Positions 1-9,386 of a stretch of DNA of 36,933 bases are shown here, piece after piece. Source of the DNA: Mesorhizobium sp. Root552 (lineage in GTDB: Bacteria > Pseudomonadota > Alphaproteobacteria > Rhizobiales > Rhizobiaceae); the NCBI RefSeq assembly GCF_001427285.1, contig NZ_LMFV01000045.1:449581-486513 (forward strand), given 5' to 3'. Position 1 is the stretch's first letter, and every line of letters starts with the position of its first letter. A model generated the notes under the pieces. The model was not told the origin of the DNA and searched no databases. It saw only the letters and a program-made list of their open reading frames with translations. A program made the translations under genes and the position numbers.

Positions 1-30
1 CGCCGCTCATGCCTAACGCCACTCGACCTC

Positions 31-510
31 TCAGTCGTCAAGCAGGTTGTCGTTGGGCTTGCCGCCGCGACGCTTCGGAGGGGTTTCCGTCGTGGTCGTC
101 GGGGCAGTGGATTTGTTCCGGTTCGCCATGAAGCGATCGAACTCTTCCTGGTCCTTGGCGCGGCGCAGCTCGCGGGCATATTCATCGAACTCCGCCAGCA
201 TCTCGTCGAGCTTGCGGCGCTCTTCATCAAGGCGCGCAAGCTCCTTCTCGCGCCAGTCGTCGAAAGCGACGTTGCCGGTGCGGGCCGAGCCGTGGCCCCA
301 GCGATGCGCCTTGTTTGCACCACGGCGGCAACCGGCAAAGATGCCATCCGTCGCGCGGTTCATATCGCTCTTGAAGCCGTCAAGCCGGTCGCCCCAGATG
401 ATGTAGGCAAGCATGGCGAGGCCGAGCGGCCAGAACACCATGAAGCCGATCACCATCAAAGCGATGGTCGCCGGCGTCCATGCCGGACGGATCAGTGCAG
501 TCGTGTTCAT
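31..510 (-). CDS. DUF2852 domain protein, single membrane segment plus coiled coil
   Basis: I recognise this as the DUF2852 family, small alphaproteobacterial membrane proteins of unknown function. The protein is 159 residues. Residues about 10-35 form one hydrophobic segment ending in YIIWGDRL. A basic stretch follows, then a long charged helix rich in E, R, D and L (about residues 80-130) that is probably a coiled coil, and a low-complexity Thr/Pro/Lys tail. I place the start at the ATG at 508-510 because it follows a GGGAGAA ribosome site at close spacing. The frame stays open further upstream, but those residues do not look like this family. No partner or operon is evident; the next gene on the same strand ends about 115 bp upstream. 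Function unknown. Confidence 0.85.
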   Translation of the reverse strand: MNTTALIRPAWTPATIALMVIGFMVFWPLGLAMLAYIIWGDRLDGFKSDMNRATDGIFAGCRRGANKAHRWGHGSARTGNVAFDDWREKELARLDEERRKLDEMLAEFDEYARELRRAKDQEEFDRFMANRNKSTAPTTTTETPPKRRGGKPNDNLLDD

Positions 511-625
511 TTTCTCCCGTTCCTTCAGTTGGAGGCAGCCGATCCGACTGCTCAAATCGAAATGGGAAGACAAAAACGGCGATTCAAGACAGCAATCGCC
601 GAAACCGAACAAGATACTGGAATGA

Positions 626-1768
626 CTAGGCTTTTTTGAATCGGTCGAGGAAAAGCACGATCAATCCGCCCGCGAGGCCCCAGAAGGCGGAACCGATACC
701 GAACAAGGTCAGGCCGGATGCCGTGACAGCGAAAGTGACGGTTGCCGCCATGCGGTCCTTGTCGTCCTGCAGGGCTATGGTGAGCGCATTGGCAAGCGAG
801 CCCAGCAGAGCCAGACCTGCGACAAGCACGATGAGGCTTTGCGGCAGGACGGCAAAGATCGCCACCAGCGAAGCGCCGAAAATTGCAAATATGAGATAGG
901 CAAAGGCGTAGAACGGTCCGGTCTTCCAGCGCTCTGCCGGATCGGGGTGAACGTCGGGTCCGGTGCAGATGGCCGCTGAAATCGCCGAGAGATTGGTGGT
1001 CGAGGCGCCGAACGGGGCACTCAGGACGGAAAACAATCCGGTGATGCCGATCAGCGGCGCCGGTGCCGGATCGTAGCCGGAGGCGCGCAGCACGGCCAAT
1101 CCGGACAGGTTCTGCGAGGCCATGGTGACGAGGTAGAGCGGGATGGCCAGGCCGGCGATTGCGGCCGGCGTGAACTCCGGCGCAATCCATGCGAGCGTCG
1201 ACAGTTCGGGTGCCGGCAAGCCGCCGACACGACCGGTAAGGAACGCAGCAAGGCCACCGCCCATGAGAACCGCCAGCACGGATACTGCCGGATTGACGAG
1301 ACGCAGGATGAAGAAGGCGGCTATGAGGGGCAGGATCAGCCAGGGATCGGCCGGGATTGTCTTGGCCGCCCCTGTGGCGAACGTGACGACGATGCCGGCC
1401 AGCATGCCGGAGGCCACCGATGCGGGAATCCTGGCGATCAGGCGCATCAACGGCTTGAACAGCGCAGTTGCGACCAGCAATACGCCGGTGACGACGAAGG
1501 CCCCGACCGCCTCGCCCATGGTGAACCCGCTCGAAGCGGCGATCAATGCGGCGCCCGGTGTCGACCATGCGGTGATGACCGGCATGCGGGTTCGCCAGGA
1601 AAGCCAGGCCGTTTCGACGGCCATGGCAAGGCAGATAGCCGTGACCCAGCTTGCCGTCTCCAGTTGCGTTGCGCCAACCGCGGAGGCAGCCGCGATAATG
1701 ATGGCAAGCGTGCCGCCGAAGCCGACGATTGCGGCGACGAATGCCGAAACGGGGATCGAGATCCGCAC
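626..1768 (-). CDS. benE: BenE-family benzoate/H+ symporter-like permease
   Basis: A 380-residue, almost wholly hydrophobic protein of about eleven to twelve membrane helices, matching the BenE (benzoate membrane transport) family in length and sequence character. Conserved-looking stretches include ITAWSTPGAAL near residue 65 and the SAPFGASTTNLSAISAAIC region near residue 250. Family members import benzoate or related aromatic acids with protons through the inner membrane. It starts two bases after the stop of the upstream hydrolase gene, so the two are very likely co-transcribed and translationally coupled. No benzoate catabolic genes (benABCD) are visible nearby, so the substrate is inferred from family only. 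Confidence 0.85.
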   Translation of the reverse strand: MRISIPVSAFVAAIVGFGGTLAIIIAAASAVGATQLETASWVTAICLAMAVETAWLSWRTRMPVITAWSTPGAALIAASSGFTMGEAVGAFVVTGVLLVATALFKPLMRLIARIPASVASGMLAGIVVTFATGAAKTIPADPWLILPLIAAFFILRLVNPAVSVLAVLMGGGLAAFLTGRVGGLPAPELSTLAWIAPEFTPAAIAGLAIPLYLVTMASQNLSGLAVLRASGYDPAPAPLIGITGLFSVLSAPFGASTTNLSAISAAICTGPDVHPDPAERWKTGPFYAFAYLIFAIFGASLVAIFAVLPQSLIVLVAGLALLGSLANALTIALQDDKDRMAATVTFAVTASGLTLFGIGSAFWGLAGGLIVLFLDRFKKA

Positions 1769-1770
1769 GG

Positions 1771-2541
1771 TCAGCCGGCCCTTTCCGTGATCGCCTCGAG
1801 GGCGCGGGTCAAAAGGTCGAGATCCTGCGGCCGCGACAGGCGATGGTCGCCGTCGGGAACGAGCGACAGGGTCACGTCATCGGCAGGCAGAAGGCCGACG
1901 AGCTTCAGGGCGTGGCTGTGCGGAACCGCTTCGTCGGCCATGCCTTGCAGCACATGGACCGGGCAATGCGTGTCGATGGGACCGGTCATGACCAGATTGG
2001 CGCGGCCATCCTCGATCAGGGCGCGGGTATAGATGTAGGGTTGATCCGAATAGTCGGACGGCTCTTCGAAATAGCCCTTTTCGGCCAAGTCGCGCCGTTG
2101 CGCACCGGTCAGCGCCGGCTCGACGAGCTCGGCGGTGAAGTCGGGCGCGGGGGCAATGAGCACGAGGCCTGCCACGCGCCTTTCGCCTGCCCTGTTTAGT
2201 TCCTGCACCATGCGCAGCGCAATCCATGCGCCCATGGACGAGCCGACCAGAATTTGCGGGCCGCCGGTGAATTGCGAGAAAACCGCCAGGCTCTGGCGCA
2301 GCCATCTGGAAATGGTGCCGTCGGCGAATGCGCCGCCGGATTCGCCATGGCCCGAATAGTCGTGGCGCAGGAAGGCGCGGCCGTTTTCCGCGGACCACGC
2401 CGCCAACGCTTCCGCCTTGGTACCGAGCATGTCGGACTTGTAGCCGCCCAGCCAGACGATACCGGGCGCAGCGCCTGCCGCGTGGCGCACAGCGATCGGC
2501 GTTCCATCGACATCCAGAAACTCTGGCGCTGTTGTGGTCAT
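1771..2541 (-). CDS. Alpha/beta hydrolase, ABHD10-like
   Basis: A 256-residue alpha/beta-hydrolase. The nucleophile elbow is GSSMG (Ser at about residue 102). A HDYSGHGESGG segment (about 60-70) lies in the region expected before it. A late DGDHRLS supplies the probable catalytic His, with an Asp candidate in GMADEAVPH. The sequence resembles mitochondrial ABHD10 (acyl-thioesterase or glucuronide esterase), for example in the WLGGYKSDMLGTKA and QILVGSSMG segments. I chose the ATG at 2539-2541, preceded by AAGGAACAAGCC. The open frame extends 60 residues further upstream without a better start. It is first in a two-gene unit with the BenE-like permease. The substrate cannot be read from sequence. 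Confidence 0.85.
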   Translation of the reverse strand: MTTTAPEFLDVDGTPIAVRHAAGAAPGIVWLGGYKSDMLGTKAEALAAWSAENGRAFLRHDYSGHGESGGAFADGTISRWLRQSLAVFSQFTGGPQILVGSSMGAWIALRMVQELNRAGERRVAGLVLIAPAPDFTAELVEPALTGAQRRDLAEKGYFEEPSDYSDQPYIYTRALIEDGRANLVMTGPIDTHCPVHVLQGMADEAVPHSHALKLVGLLPADDVTLSLVPDGDHRLSRPQDLDLLTRALEAITERAG

Positions 2542-2668
2542 GGCTTGTTCCTTGCGGGCCGGGTCTTTTGGCACAGGGCGGCATTGCCGAAAAGCGGCCT
2601 GTCGATTTCTTCGGTTGGGGCAGGCCGGATGCTGTGGATTCTGATGATTTCCGATGCGTGCTATGCTA

Positions 2669-2698
2669 TTGACACGGCGCGCGCGCTTCCCACATAGG
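2669..2698 (+). promoter_or_regulatory. Probable sigma-70-type promoter for infC
   Basis: A perfect TTGACA at 2669-2674 is followed, 18 bases later, by CATAGG at 2693-2698 (ACATAG at 17 bases). This places a transcript start near 2705, about 55 bases before the infC start codon. The -35 is strong and the -10 weak. The call rests on motif and position only. Confidence 0.4.
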
Positions 2699-2758
2699 CG
2701 CCTCCGCACATAGTGAAGCAAAAACCCTGCCCCTCAACGGCTCAAGGAGACCACGACC

Positions 2759-3295
2759 ATTCGCAGACCTTTCAAAGCAGCGGCGCCCACCAAGGATGGA
2801 CCGCGCGCAAATACCGATATTCGCGTTCCCCGCGTCCAGCTTATCGACGCCGATGGGGAGAACCGGGGTGAAGTTTCGATCAACGACGCTTTGTTGCTCG
2901 CCGAAGAGGCCGGGCTCGATCTCGTCGAGATTTCCCCGAACGCCAATCCGCCGGTCGCCAAGATCCTCGACCTCGGCAAGTTGAAATACGCCAGCCAGAA
3001 GAAGGCCGCCGAAGCGCGCAAGAACCAGAAGGTCATCGAGATCAAGGAGATCAAGATGCGCCCGAACATCGACAGCCACGACTACGAAGTGAAGATGCGT
3101 GCCGTGCGCCGCTTCTTCGAGGAAGGCGACAAGGTCAAGCTGACGCTGCGCTTCCGTGGCCGCGAGATGGCGCATATGGAGCTTGGCATGCAGCTTCTGA
3201 ACAAGGTGCGCGAGGAAGTCGCGACGATCGCCAAGGTGGAGGCCGAGCCGAAGCTGGAAGGCCGACAGATGATGATGGTGTTGTCGCCGCGCTGA
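2759..3295 (+). CDS. infC: Translation initiation factor IF-3, ATT start codon
   Basis: IF-3 binds the 30S subunit, keeps it apart from 50S and proofreads the initiator tRNA and start codon. The 178-residue product has the expected N-terminal domain ([32 protein letters not shown], then a Lys-rich linker) and C-terminal domain (RFRGREMAH, ending QMMMVLSPR). No ATG or GTG gives a full-length protein. The frame runs back to an ATT at 2759-2761 that sits 8 bases after a strong AAGGAGA (2744-2750). ATT is the classic infC start codon used for autoregulation: IF-3 discriminates against non-canonical starts, so excess IF-3 represses its own translation. An intrinsic terminator follows at 3312-3335. 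Confidence 0.95.
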   Translation: MRRPFKAAAPTKDGPRANTDIRVPRVQLIDADGENRGEVSINDALLLAEEAGLDLVEISPNANPPVAKILDLGKLKYASQKKAAEARKNQKVIEIKEIKMRPNIDSHDYEVKMRAVRRFFEEGDKVKLTLRFRGREMAHMELGMQLLNKVREEVATIAKVEAEPKLEGRQMMMVLSPR

Positions 3296-3311
3296 CGGCT
3301 TGAATTTGCAA

Positions 3312-3335
3312 GGCGTCCCAGCGGGGCGCCTTTTT
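3312..3335 (+). terminator. Intrinsic terminator after infC
   Basis: GGCGTCCC (3312-3319), a three-base loop, GGGGCGCC (3323-3330), then five T. This gives an eight-pair stem with one G-U pair. It lies 17 bases after the infC stop, so infC is probably transcribed apart from the downstream genes. Confidence 0.8.
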
Positions 3336-3391
3336 CTTGCCGCCGTGCCGTGGTGTCGATCATGGCAGGCTGCAAAACGGGTGGATTCGAC

Positions 3392-4048
3392 ATGGACGGT
3401 GGTGTCTTGGAACAAAGGGCTGCTGGTCGGCAGGATCGCCCGACGCTGGGCAACTATCAGCGCACCCGCCGCTATGTGCTGGCGGTGCTGGTCGTGGCGC
3501 TGTTTGCTCTACTCCTGGTCGGGCAGTCGTGGTTCCCGCCCGAATCGGTTGTCCACGAGACCATCGAGATGGCCGGCATCGTGATGATTTTCCTAGGCAT
3601 CGTCGGGCGGCTGTGGTCGACACTTTATATCGGCGGGCGCAAGTCGGCCGAGGTCGTGACCGGTGGGCCCTATTCGGTGACCCGCAACCCGCTCTACGTA
3701 TTCTCCACCATTGCTGCCGCCGGCGTCGGTGCGCAGATGGGTTCGTTCACTGCCATGATCGGCTTCGGCCTTTTGTGCGCGTTCGCCTTCCACATCGTCA
3801 TCCTGCGCGAGGAGCGCTTCCTGTCGGAAGTCATGGGCGCGCCCTACAAGGACTATCTGGCTCGCGTGCCGAGGTTCGTTCCCAACCTGTCGCTCTATAA
3901 TGAGGGCGATACCGGGTCGTTCAAGCCACGCCTGCTTCGCACCACGTTGCTTGACGGGCTGGTGTTCCTCGTCGCCATGCCGGTGTTCGAGATGATCGAC
4001 AGCGCGCAGATTGCCGGCACCTTGCCGGTCCTGTTCAGGGTGCCCTGA
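3392..4048 (+). CDS. Isoprenylcysteine carboxyl methyltransferase-like (ICMT/PEMT fold) membrane protein
   Basis: Integral membrane protein of the ICMT/PEMT-like methyltransferase superfamily. It has several hydrophobic segments (YVLAVLVVALFALLLVG near the N-terminus and AGIVMIFLGIVGRLWSTLYIGG next). The family's cofactor-binding hallmark follows: GPYSVTRNPLYVFS, then LREERFLSEVMGAPYKDYLARVPRFVP, where the RNP and EE...Y...R.PRF pattern is typical. Such proteins transfer methyl groups from S-adenosylmethionine to lipidic or cysteine acceptors; the bacterial substrate is usually unknown. The start is uncertain: ATG 3392 follows GGGTGG and is preferred, with ATG 3362 and GTG 3350 also in frame. 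It sits between infC and rpmI, which are adjacent in many bacteria. Confidence 0.8.
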   Translation: MDGGVLEQRAAGRQDRPTLGNYQRTRRYVLAVLVVALFALLLVGQSWFPPESVVHETIEMAGIVMIFLGIVGRLWSTLYIGGRKSAEVVTGGPYSVTRNPLYVFSTIAAAGVGAQMGSFTAMIGFGLLCAFAFHIVILREERFLSEVMGAPYKDYLARVPRFVPNLSLYNEGDTGSFKPRLLRTTLLDGLVFLVAMPVFEMIDSAQIAGTLPVLFRVP

Positions 4049-4079
4049 CAAAAGCGTGCGACGCAGCTTTCGACGGGTG

Positions 4080-4108
4080 TTGCGCCGCGAGCGGCTTTGA
4101 CGTATAGA
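4080..4108 (+). promoter_or_regulatory. Candidate sigma-70-type promoter of rpmI-rplT
   Basis: TTGCGC at 4080-4085 and TATAGA at 4103-4108 are separated by 17 bases. The transcript would start near 4115 and would carry the leader hairpin at 4126-4153 before rpmI. Confidence 0.4.
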
Positions 4109-4125
4109 GCGGCCGTTAAAGAAAA

Positions 4126-4153
4126 GCCGCCCGGCAGGGCATGCCGTGGCGGT
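4126..4153 (+). promoter_or_regulatory. Structured leader hairpin upstream of rpmI
   Basis: CCGCCCGGC (4127-4135) pairs with GCCG-T-GGCGG (4143-4152), giving nine pairs with a single bulged T and a seven-base loop. It is followed by CTTTATGCTTTT and, a little later, GGCCTTTTTGG. It lies about 80 bases before the rpmI start in the predicted 5' leader. L20 controls the rpmI-rplT operon through leader RNA structure in several bacteria, so an attenuator or L20-binding element is possible. Only the stem is seen; its role is inference. Confidence 0.35.
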
Positions 4154-4230
4154 CTTTATGCTTTTCGGGCCTTTTTGGTCGCCTGAAGCAAGACAGAAGC
4201 GCAGCAAATGCGCGTGAGAAAGGAAGCAAA

Positions 4231-4434
4231 ATGCCCAAGATGAAGACCAAATCCGCTGCCAAAAAGCGGTTCAAGATCACTGCGACCGGCAAGGTATTGT
4301 CGGCAGCAGCCGGCAAGCGCCATGGCATGATCAAGCGCTCCAACAAGTTCATTCGCGATGCCCGCGGCACGATGGTTCTGGCTGAACCTGACGGCAAGAA
4401 GGTCATCAAGAATTTTCTTCCGAACGGCCTCTAA
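4231..4434 (+). CDS. rpmI: 50S ribosomal protein L35
   Basis: A 67-residue, highly basic protein starting [15 protein letters not shown], the L35 signature. It continues with [15 protein letters not shown] in the middle and ends at FLPNGL. Length and pI are typical. The start ATG at 4231 follows AGGAAGC. A longer open frame upstream is not part of the protein. It is the first gene of the L35-L20 operon, with rplT beginning 37 bases downstream. Confidence 0.97.
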   Translation: MPKMKTKSAAKKRFKITATGKVLSAAAGKRHGMIKRSNKFIRDARGTMVLAEPDGKKVIKNFLPNGL

Positions 4435-4471
4435 GGCATTCGGTCCGGACAGCGTTTAAGGAGATCACGAC

Positions 4472-4873
4472 ATGGCACGCGTAAAGAGAGGCGTTACCGC
4501 CCACGCCAAGCACAAGAAGGTCCTGAAAGCCGCCAAGGGCTTCTACGGCCGCCGCAAGAACACCATCCGCATCGCCAAGCAGGCGGTGGAGAAGTCGCTG
4601 CAGTACGCCTACCGCGACCGCAAGAACCGCAAGCGCTCGTTCCGCGCGCTGTGGATCCAGCGTATCAACGCGGCGACGCACGAGCACGGCTTGACCTACG
4701 GCCGATTCATCGACGGCCTGAACAAGGCCGGTATCGAGATCGACCGCAAGGTTCTGTCCGACATGGCTATCCATGAGCCGCAGGCTTTCGCCGCGCTCGT
4801 GGCCAAGGCCAAGGTCGCGCTCGAATACCTGAAGAACACGACGCCGAATGCTTTTGAAAGCGCAGTGGCCTAA
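4472..4873 (+). CDS. rplT: 50S ribosomal protein L20
   Basis: A 133-residue L20 with the family start [17 protein letters not shown] long basic N-terminal helix includes [20 protein letters not shown] and [15 protein letters not shown], and the globular C-terminal part includes [12 protein letters not shown]20 is needed early in 50S assembly and is also an operon repressor in some bacteria. A clear ribosome site (AAGGAG, 4459-4464) precedes it. An intrinsic terminator follows at 4913-4945. Confidence 0.97.
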   Translation: MARVKRGVTAHAKHKKVLKAAKGFYGRRKNTIRIAKQAVEKSLQYAYRDRKNRKRSFRALWIQRINAATHEHGLTYGRFIDGLNKAGIEIDRKVLSDMAIHEPQAFAALVAKAKVALEYLKNTTPNAFESAVA

Positions 4874-4912
4874 GACCAGCGCTTTCCCCAGCTTCGCAAA
4901 ATCAACTCTGGG

Positions 4913-4945
4913 AAACCCGCGCTGGCAGGCTGGCGCGGGTTTTTC
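4913..4945 (+). terminator. Intrinsic terminator after rplT
   Basis: AAACCCGCGC (4913-4922) and GCGCGGGTTT (4933-4942) form a ten-pair stem around a ten-base loop and run into a T tract. It ends only about 12 bases before the start codon of the next gene, so that gene depends on read-through or on a promoter close to the terminator. Confidence 0.8.
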
Positions 4946-4956
4946 GTGTGGATCGA

Positions 4957-5832
4957 ATGACCGAGGAAACCGAGATCAGGACGGACATGCTTTCCGCCGA
5001 TGGGCTGGCAACGCTGTTGCGCCTCATCGTTGCGCAGGCGTCGTTGCGCGTGTCCCGCGCCTCGGTCGATAGCCGGCTGGTCTGGATCAAGCGCTACGAC
5101 GTGGAACGCATGCCGCTTGCCAAGCGCCTGCACAGCCTCGTCTCGCCGCTGCTGCCGGTTTTCCTGCGGTCTTCGCCGACCACTGGGTCGGCTGAGGCTA
5201 TCGCGCGGGAAATGCGCAAGCTGGCGAGTTTCAGGGCTGCCGGCTTCGCGGTGCCCGATGTCGTGTTTTCCAACCAGTCGGTGCTGGTGCTCTCCGATGT
5301 CGGAGAGGTCGTGCAAAAGACGCTGATGGATTCCCTACCCACTGATCCGGCGCGGCACGACGACCTTTTAATCGACCTGGCGCGGGCGCTCGGCGAAGCG
5401 CATCGGGCCGGCTTGTGCCACGGTAGGCCACATCCCAGGGACATGTTCCTGCGCGACGGCCGCATCGGCTTCCTCGACTTCGAGGAGGAGCCGGAAGCGG
5501 TGATGCCGCTGCCGATGGCGCAGGCGCGCGATGCCTGGCTCTTGTTCCTGCAGATATCGCCGCGCGCTGCACTGCCGGAGACGCAGGCGCGCGCGCTTGC
5601 CGCCTATCGCGCTGCTGCGCCGCTGGAGATCATTCCTGCGTTGCGCACGCTCACGACTTTCTTCGCGCGAGCGATGGCTCCGCTGCGTCTGGTTCCGAAC
5701 GGCCTGATCGGCAAGGATGGCCGCCGCGCCATCGACGCGACCGACTTTCTGAGCCGGGCCCTCGGCAAGGCGCCGCCATCGAATTCCAAGGTTTCAATGA
5801 CAGGCCGGGAGCGGCCAAGAGGACAATCATGA
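4957..5832 (+). CDS. Kinase-fold protein with altered catalytic loop, BUD32/KdkA-like
   Basis: A 291-residue protein with the outline of a small Bud32/KdkA-type kinase. WIKRY near residue 45 could hold the ATP-binding Lys. A helix [17 protein letters not shown] (about 81-96) could be helix [13 protein letters not shown] (about 155-166) lies where the catalytic loop HGD....N should be, and GFLDFEEEP (about 172-180) takes the place of DFG. The catalytic Asp is replaced by Arg (HGR) and the Asn by Asp (RD), while the metal-binding Asp of DFE is kept. It may therefore be a pseudokinase or use altered chemistry. Its stop overlaps the pheS start (ATGA), so it is translationally coupled to pheS. GTG 4948 is an alternative start. 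Substrate unknown. Confidence 0.7.
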   Translation: MTEETEIRTDMLSADGLATLLRLIVAQASLRVSRASVDSRLVWIKRYDVERMPLAKRLHSLVSPLLPVFLRSSPTTGSAEAIAREMRKLASFRAAGFAVPDVVFSNQSVLVLSDVGEVVQKTLMDSLPTDPARHDDLLIDLARALGEAHRAGLCHGRPHPRDMFLRDGRIGFLDFEEEPEAVMPLPMAQARDAWLLFLQISPRAALPETQARALAAYRAAAPLEIIPALRTLTTFFARAMAPLRLVPNGLIGKDGRRAIDATDFLSRALGKAPPSNSKVSMTGRERPRGQS

Positions 5833-6914
5833 CGGATATCGATCAACTCGAACGATCGCTGGTGGACGCGGTCGCCAGTGCCGCGGATGAAGCTGCCATC
5901 GAGGCGGTGCGCGTGTCGGCGCTTGGCAAGAAGGGTTCGATATCGGAAATGCTGAAGACGCTGGGCACGATGAGCCCGGAAGAGCGCCAGGTGAAAGGCC
6001 CGGCGATCAATGGCCTGAAAAACCGCGTCACCGAGGCGTTGAGCAGCCGCAAGGCGGAATTGAAGGACGTCGCCATTGCCGCGCGGCTCGAAGCCGAGAA
6101 GGTCGACGTGACCTTGCCGGTGCGCCAGTCGCCGGCGGAGCGGGGCCGTATTCATCCGATCAGCCAGATCATCGACGAAATCGCCGCGATCTTCGGCGAC
6201 CTCGGCTTCGCCATCGCCGAAGGGCCGGATGTCGAGACCGACTATTACAATTTCACCGCGCTGAACTTCCCCGAAGGGCACCCGGCGCGCGAAATGCACG
6301 ACACCTTCTTCTTCCAGCCGGATGAAAAAGGCGAGCGCAAGGTGCTGCGTACCCACACATCCCCGGTCCAGATCCGCACCATGGAGATACAGAAGCCACC
6401 GATCCGCATCGTCATTCCGGGCAAGACCTACCGGCAGGATTCCGACGCGACGCACTCGCCGATGTTCCATCAGGTCGAGGGGCTTGTGGTGGACAAGACC
6501 GCCAATGTCGCCAACATGAAATGGGTGCTTGAGGAGTTCTGCAAGGCGTTCTTCGAAGTGCCTTCAGTCAAGATGCGCTTTCGCCCGTCCTTCTTCCCGT
6601 TCACCGAACCGAGTCTCGAGGTCGATATCCAGTGCGACCGTTCGCGGCCCGGCGAAGTGCGCTTCGGCGAGGGCAGCGACTGGATGGAAATCCTCGGCTG
6701 CGGCATGGTTCATCCGAACGTGCTGCGCGCCGGCGGGCTCGATCCCGACGAATATCAGGGTTTCGCCTGGGGCATGGGGATCGACCGCATCGCCATGCTG
6801 AAATACGGCATGCCGGATTTGCGCGCCTTCTTCGACGCCGATGTGCGCTGGCTGCAACATTACGGCTTCCGCCCGCTCGATATGCCGACGCTGTTCGGCG
6901 GACTGAGCAACTGA
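5829..6914 (+). CDS. pheS: Phenylalanyl-tRNA synthetase alpha subunit
   Basis: A 361-residue class II synthetase subunit that charges tRNA-Phe together with PheT as an alpha2-beta2 tetramer. The N-terminal coiled-coil arm spans residues 1-90. The catalytic core shows [36 protein letters not shown] (motif 2 region), [25 protein letters not shown], and motif 3 [17 protein letters not shown] near the end. Length is normal. The start ATG overlaps the stop of the kinase-like gene by four bases, and pheT follows after 16 bases with a strong GGAGGAAA site. Confidence 0.97.
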   Translation: MTDIDQLERSLVDAVASAADEAAIEAVRVSALGKKGSISEMLKTLGTMSPEERQVKGPAINGLKNRVTEALSSRKAELKDVAIAARLEAEKVDVTLPVRQSPAERGRIHPISQIIDEIAAIFGDLGFAIAEGPDVETDYYNFTALNFPEGHPAREMHDTFFFQPDEKGERKVLRTHTSPVQIRTMEIQKPPIRIVIPGKTYRQDSDATHSPMFHQVEGLVVDKTANVANMKWVLEEFCKAFFEVPSVKMRFRPSFFPFTEPSLEVDIQCDRSRPGEVRFGEGSDWMEILGCGMVHPNVLRAGGLDPDEYQGFAWGMGIDRIAMLKYGMPDLRAFFDADVRWLQHYGFRPLDMPTLFGGLSN

Positions 6915-6930
6915 GCCGGAGGAAACGATC

Positions 6931-9336
6931 ATGAAATTCACACTCTCCTGGCTCAAGGATCATCTCGAAACCGACGCCACGCTTGCCGAGATCGTCGAGC
7001 GGCTGACGTCGATCGGCCTCGAAGTCGAATCGGTTGACGACAAGGCGGCGCTGAAGCCCTTCGTCATCGCCAAGGTGCTCACCGCCGTGCAGCATCCCGA
7101 TGCCGACCGACTGCGCGTGCTTTCCGTCGATACCGGCTCCGGCGACCCTATACAGGTTGTCTGCGGCGCGCCGAATGCGCGGGCTGGGCTGATAGGGGCT
7201 TTTGCGGCTCCCGGCACCTATGTGCCCGGCATCGATGTCACGCTCGGCATCGGCAAGATTCGTGGCGTCGAAAGCCGCGGCATGATGTGCTCGGAGCGTG
7301 AGCTCGAGCTGTCGGACGAGCACAACGGCATTATCGAATTGCCCGAGGATGCGCCGGTCGGCACCAGCTTTGCCGCCTATGCGCATCTCGACGATGCGGT
7401 CATCGACATCAACCTGACGCCGAACCGGCCTGACGCAACCAGCGTGCATGGCATTGCGCGCGACCTTGCCGCGTCCGGGCTTGGCAAGCTGAAATATGGT
7501 GCGGTGGAACCGGTTGGCGGTACCGGCGAATGCCCGGTCAAGGTGAAGATCGAAGCGCCGGACCTGTGCCCCGGATTTGCGCTTCGGCTGGTGAAAGGCG
7601 TCAAAAACGGCCCGTCGCCGAAATGGATGCAGCAAAGGCTGCTGGCGATTGGCCTGAGGCCGATCAATGCGCTGGTGGACATCACCAATTACATCACCTT
7701 CGATCACGGCCGGCCGCTGCACGTGTTCGATGCGGCCAAGGTAGCGGGCAATCTCGTCGTGCGCCGGGCGACCGCTGGTGAAAAGGTGCTGGCGCTGGAC
7801 GGGCGCGAATACACCCTTACGGCTGAGATGTGCGTGATCGCCGACGACAATGGAGTCGAATCCATCGCCGGCGTCATGGGCGGCGAACATTCGGGCTGCG
7901 ACGAGAACACCACCGACGTGCTGATCGAGTCCGCACTTTGGGAGCCGTTGAACGTCGCCCGCACCGGCCGCGCGCTCGGCATCATAACCGACGCCCGCTA
8001 CCGCTTCGAGCGCGGCGTCGATCCCGAGTTCATGGGCGCGGGATTGGAGTTGGCGACCCGCATGGTGATGGAGCTTTGCGGCGGTGAACCCAGCCGTGAA
8101 GAAATCACCGGCTATGCGCCTTACAAGTATCGCTCGGTCTCCTTCCCCTTTGCCGAAGTGAAGCGCCTGACCGGTCTCGACGTGCCGCGCGCGACCTGTC
8201 TCGATATCCTCGCCCGCCTTGGCTTCATGCCCAAGGGCGACGGCGATGTCGTCGAGGTGATCGTACCGTCATGGCGGCCGGACGTGGACGGCAAGGCCGA
8301 CCTGGTGGAAGAGGTGATGCGCATTCACGGCGTGGACGAGATCACGCCGAAGCCGCTGGCGGGCCACGATGCCGTCAACGGCAAGATCCTGACGTCGTTG
8401 CAGATACGTACCCGTGCCGCCCGCCGCGCGCTTGCGGTGCGAGGCATGATGGAAGCGGTGACATGGTCGTTCATTCCGGCCAAACATGCAGAACTGTTTG
8501 GCGGTGGCAGCGAGCGGTTGAAGCTCGCCAACCCGATTGCCGCCGACATGTCCGACATGCGGCCTTCGCTTCTGCCCGGCCTGGTCGCCGCCGCCCAGCG
8601 CAATGCCGACCGTGGCATCGGCGACGTCGCCCTGTTCGAGGTCTCCGGCACCTATCAGGACGATATGCCTGAAGGGCAGCGCCGTGTTGCCGCCGGGGTG
8701 CGGCGTGGAACCGCGGGCCTCGACGGTTCCGGCCGTCACTGGGCGGGCAATGCCGGCAATGTCGGCGTTTACGACGCCAAGGCGGATGCGATTGCGGCGC
8801 TTGAAGCCTGCGGCGCGCCCGTCGAGCGGCTGCAGATCGAGGCTGGCGGTCCAGCGTGGTATCACCCGGGCCGTTCCGGCACGATCAAGCTTGGCCCGAA
8901 AGTGGTGCTCGGCACATTCGGCGAGTTCCATCCCAGGACACTGGAAGAAATGGATGCGACCGGACCTCTGTGCGGCTTCGAAGTTTTCATCGACGCCGTG
9001 CCGGAGGCCAAGGCCAAGCCGACGCGGACCAAGCCGAAACTGGAGCTCTCCGCTTTCCAGGCGGTCAAGCGCGACTTCGCCTTCGTGGTCGAACGAACGG
9101 TCGAGGCAGGCACGCTGATGCGCGCGGCACTTGGCGCCGACAAGAAACTGGTCACCGGCGTTTCGGTGTTCGATATCTTCGAAGGCCCGTCGCTCGGGGC
9201 GGACAAGAAGTCGGTTGCCATCGAGGTTTCGATCCAGCCGTTCGAAAAGACGCTGACCGACGAGGATTTCGAGGCGCTGGGCAAGCGCATCGTCGAGAAC
9301 GTTGCCAAGCAGACCGGCGGCGTGCTGAGGACGTAG
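6931..9336 (+). CDS. pheT: Phenylalanyl-tRNA synthetase beta subunit
   Basis: An 801-residue PheT of normal length. The domains run in order: N-terminal tRNA-binding (EMAP-like) domain with [20 protein letters not shown] (about 48-67), a B3/B4 editing domain in the middle ([39 protein letters not shown]), a B5 domain, a synthetase-like core, and a C-terminal anticodon-binding FDX-ACB domain ([19 protein letters not shown] to the end). The editing domain clears Tyr-tRNA-Phe. The ribosome site GGAGGAAACGATC immediately precedes the ATG. It is co-transcribed with pheS. Confidence 0.97.
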   Translation: MKFTLSWLKDHLETDATLAEIVERLTSIGLEVESVDDKAALKPFVIAKVLTAVQHPDADRLRVLSVDTGSGDPIQVVCGAPNARAGLIGAFAAPGTYVPGIDVTLGIGKIRGVESRGMMCSERELELSDEHNGIIELPEDAPVGTSFAAYAHLDDAVIDINLTPNRPDATSVHGIARDLAASGLGKLKYGAVEPVGGTGECPVKVKIEAPDLCPGFALRLVKGVKNGPSPKWMQQRLLAIGLRPINALVDITNYITFDHGRPLHVFDAAKVAGNLVVRRATAGEKVLALDGREYTLTAEMCVIADDNGVESIAGVMGGEHSGCDENTTDVLIESALWEPLNVARTGRALGIITDARYRFERGVDPEFMGAGLELATRMVMELCGGEPSREEITGYAPYKYRSVSFPFAEVKRLTGLDVPRATCLDILARLGFMPKGDGDVVEVIVPSWRPDVDGKADLVEEVMRIHGVDEITPKPLAGHDAVNGKILTSLQIRTRAARRALAVRGMMEAVTWSFIPAKHAELFGGGSERLKLANPIAADMSDMRPSLLPGLVAAAQRNADRGIGDVALFEVSGTYQDDMPEGQRRVAAGVRRGTAGLDGSGRHWAGNAGNVGVYDAKADAIAALEACGAPVERLQIEAGGPAWYHPGRSGTIKLGPKVVLGTFGEFHPRTLEEMDATGPLCGFEVFIDAVPEAKAKPTRTKPKLELSAFQAVKRDFAFVVERTVEAGTLMRAALGADKKLVTGVSVFDIFEGPSLGADKKSVAIEVSIQPFEKTLTDEDFEALGKRIVENVAKQTGGVLRT

Positions 9337-9386
9337 CCCTTCCCCGTCGCCGGGAATAGCGCGCCGGCGGCAGCCGTTCGTATGGC

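Noticed and set aside
6601..7890. 429-codon minus-strand frame opposite pheS-pheT
   Set aside because: Antisense shadow of two well-identified synthetase genes, typical for GC-rich DNA.
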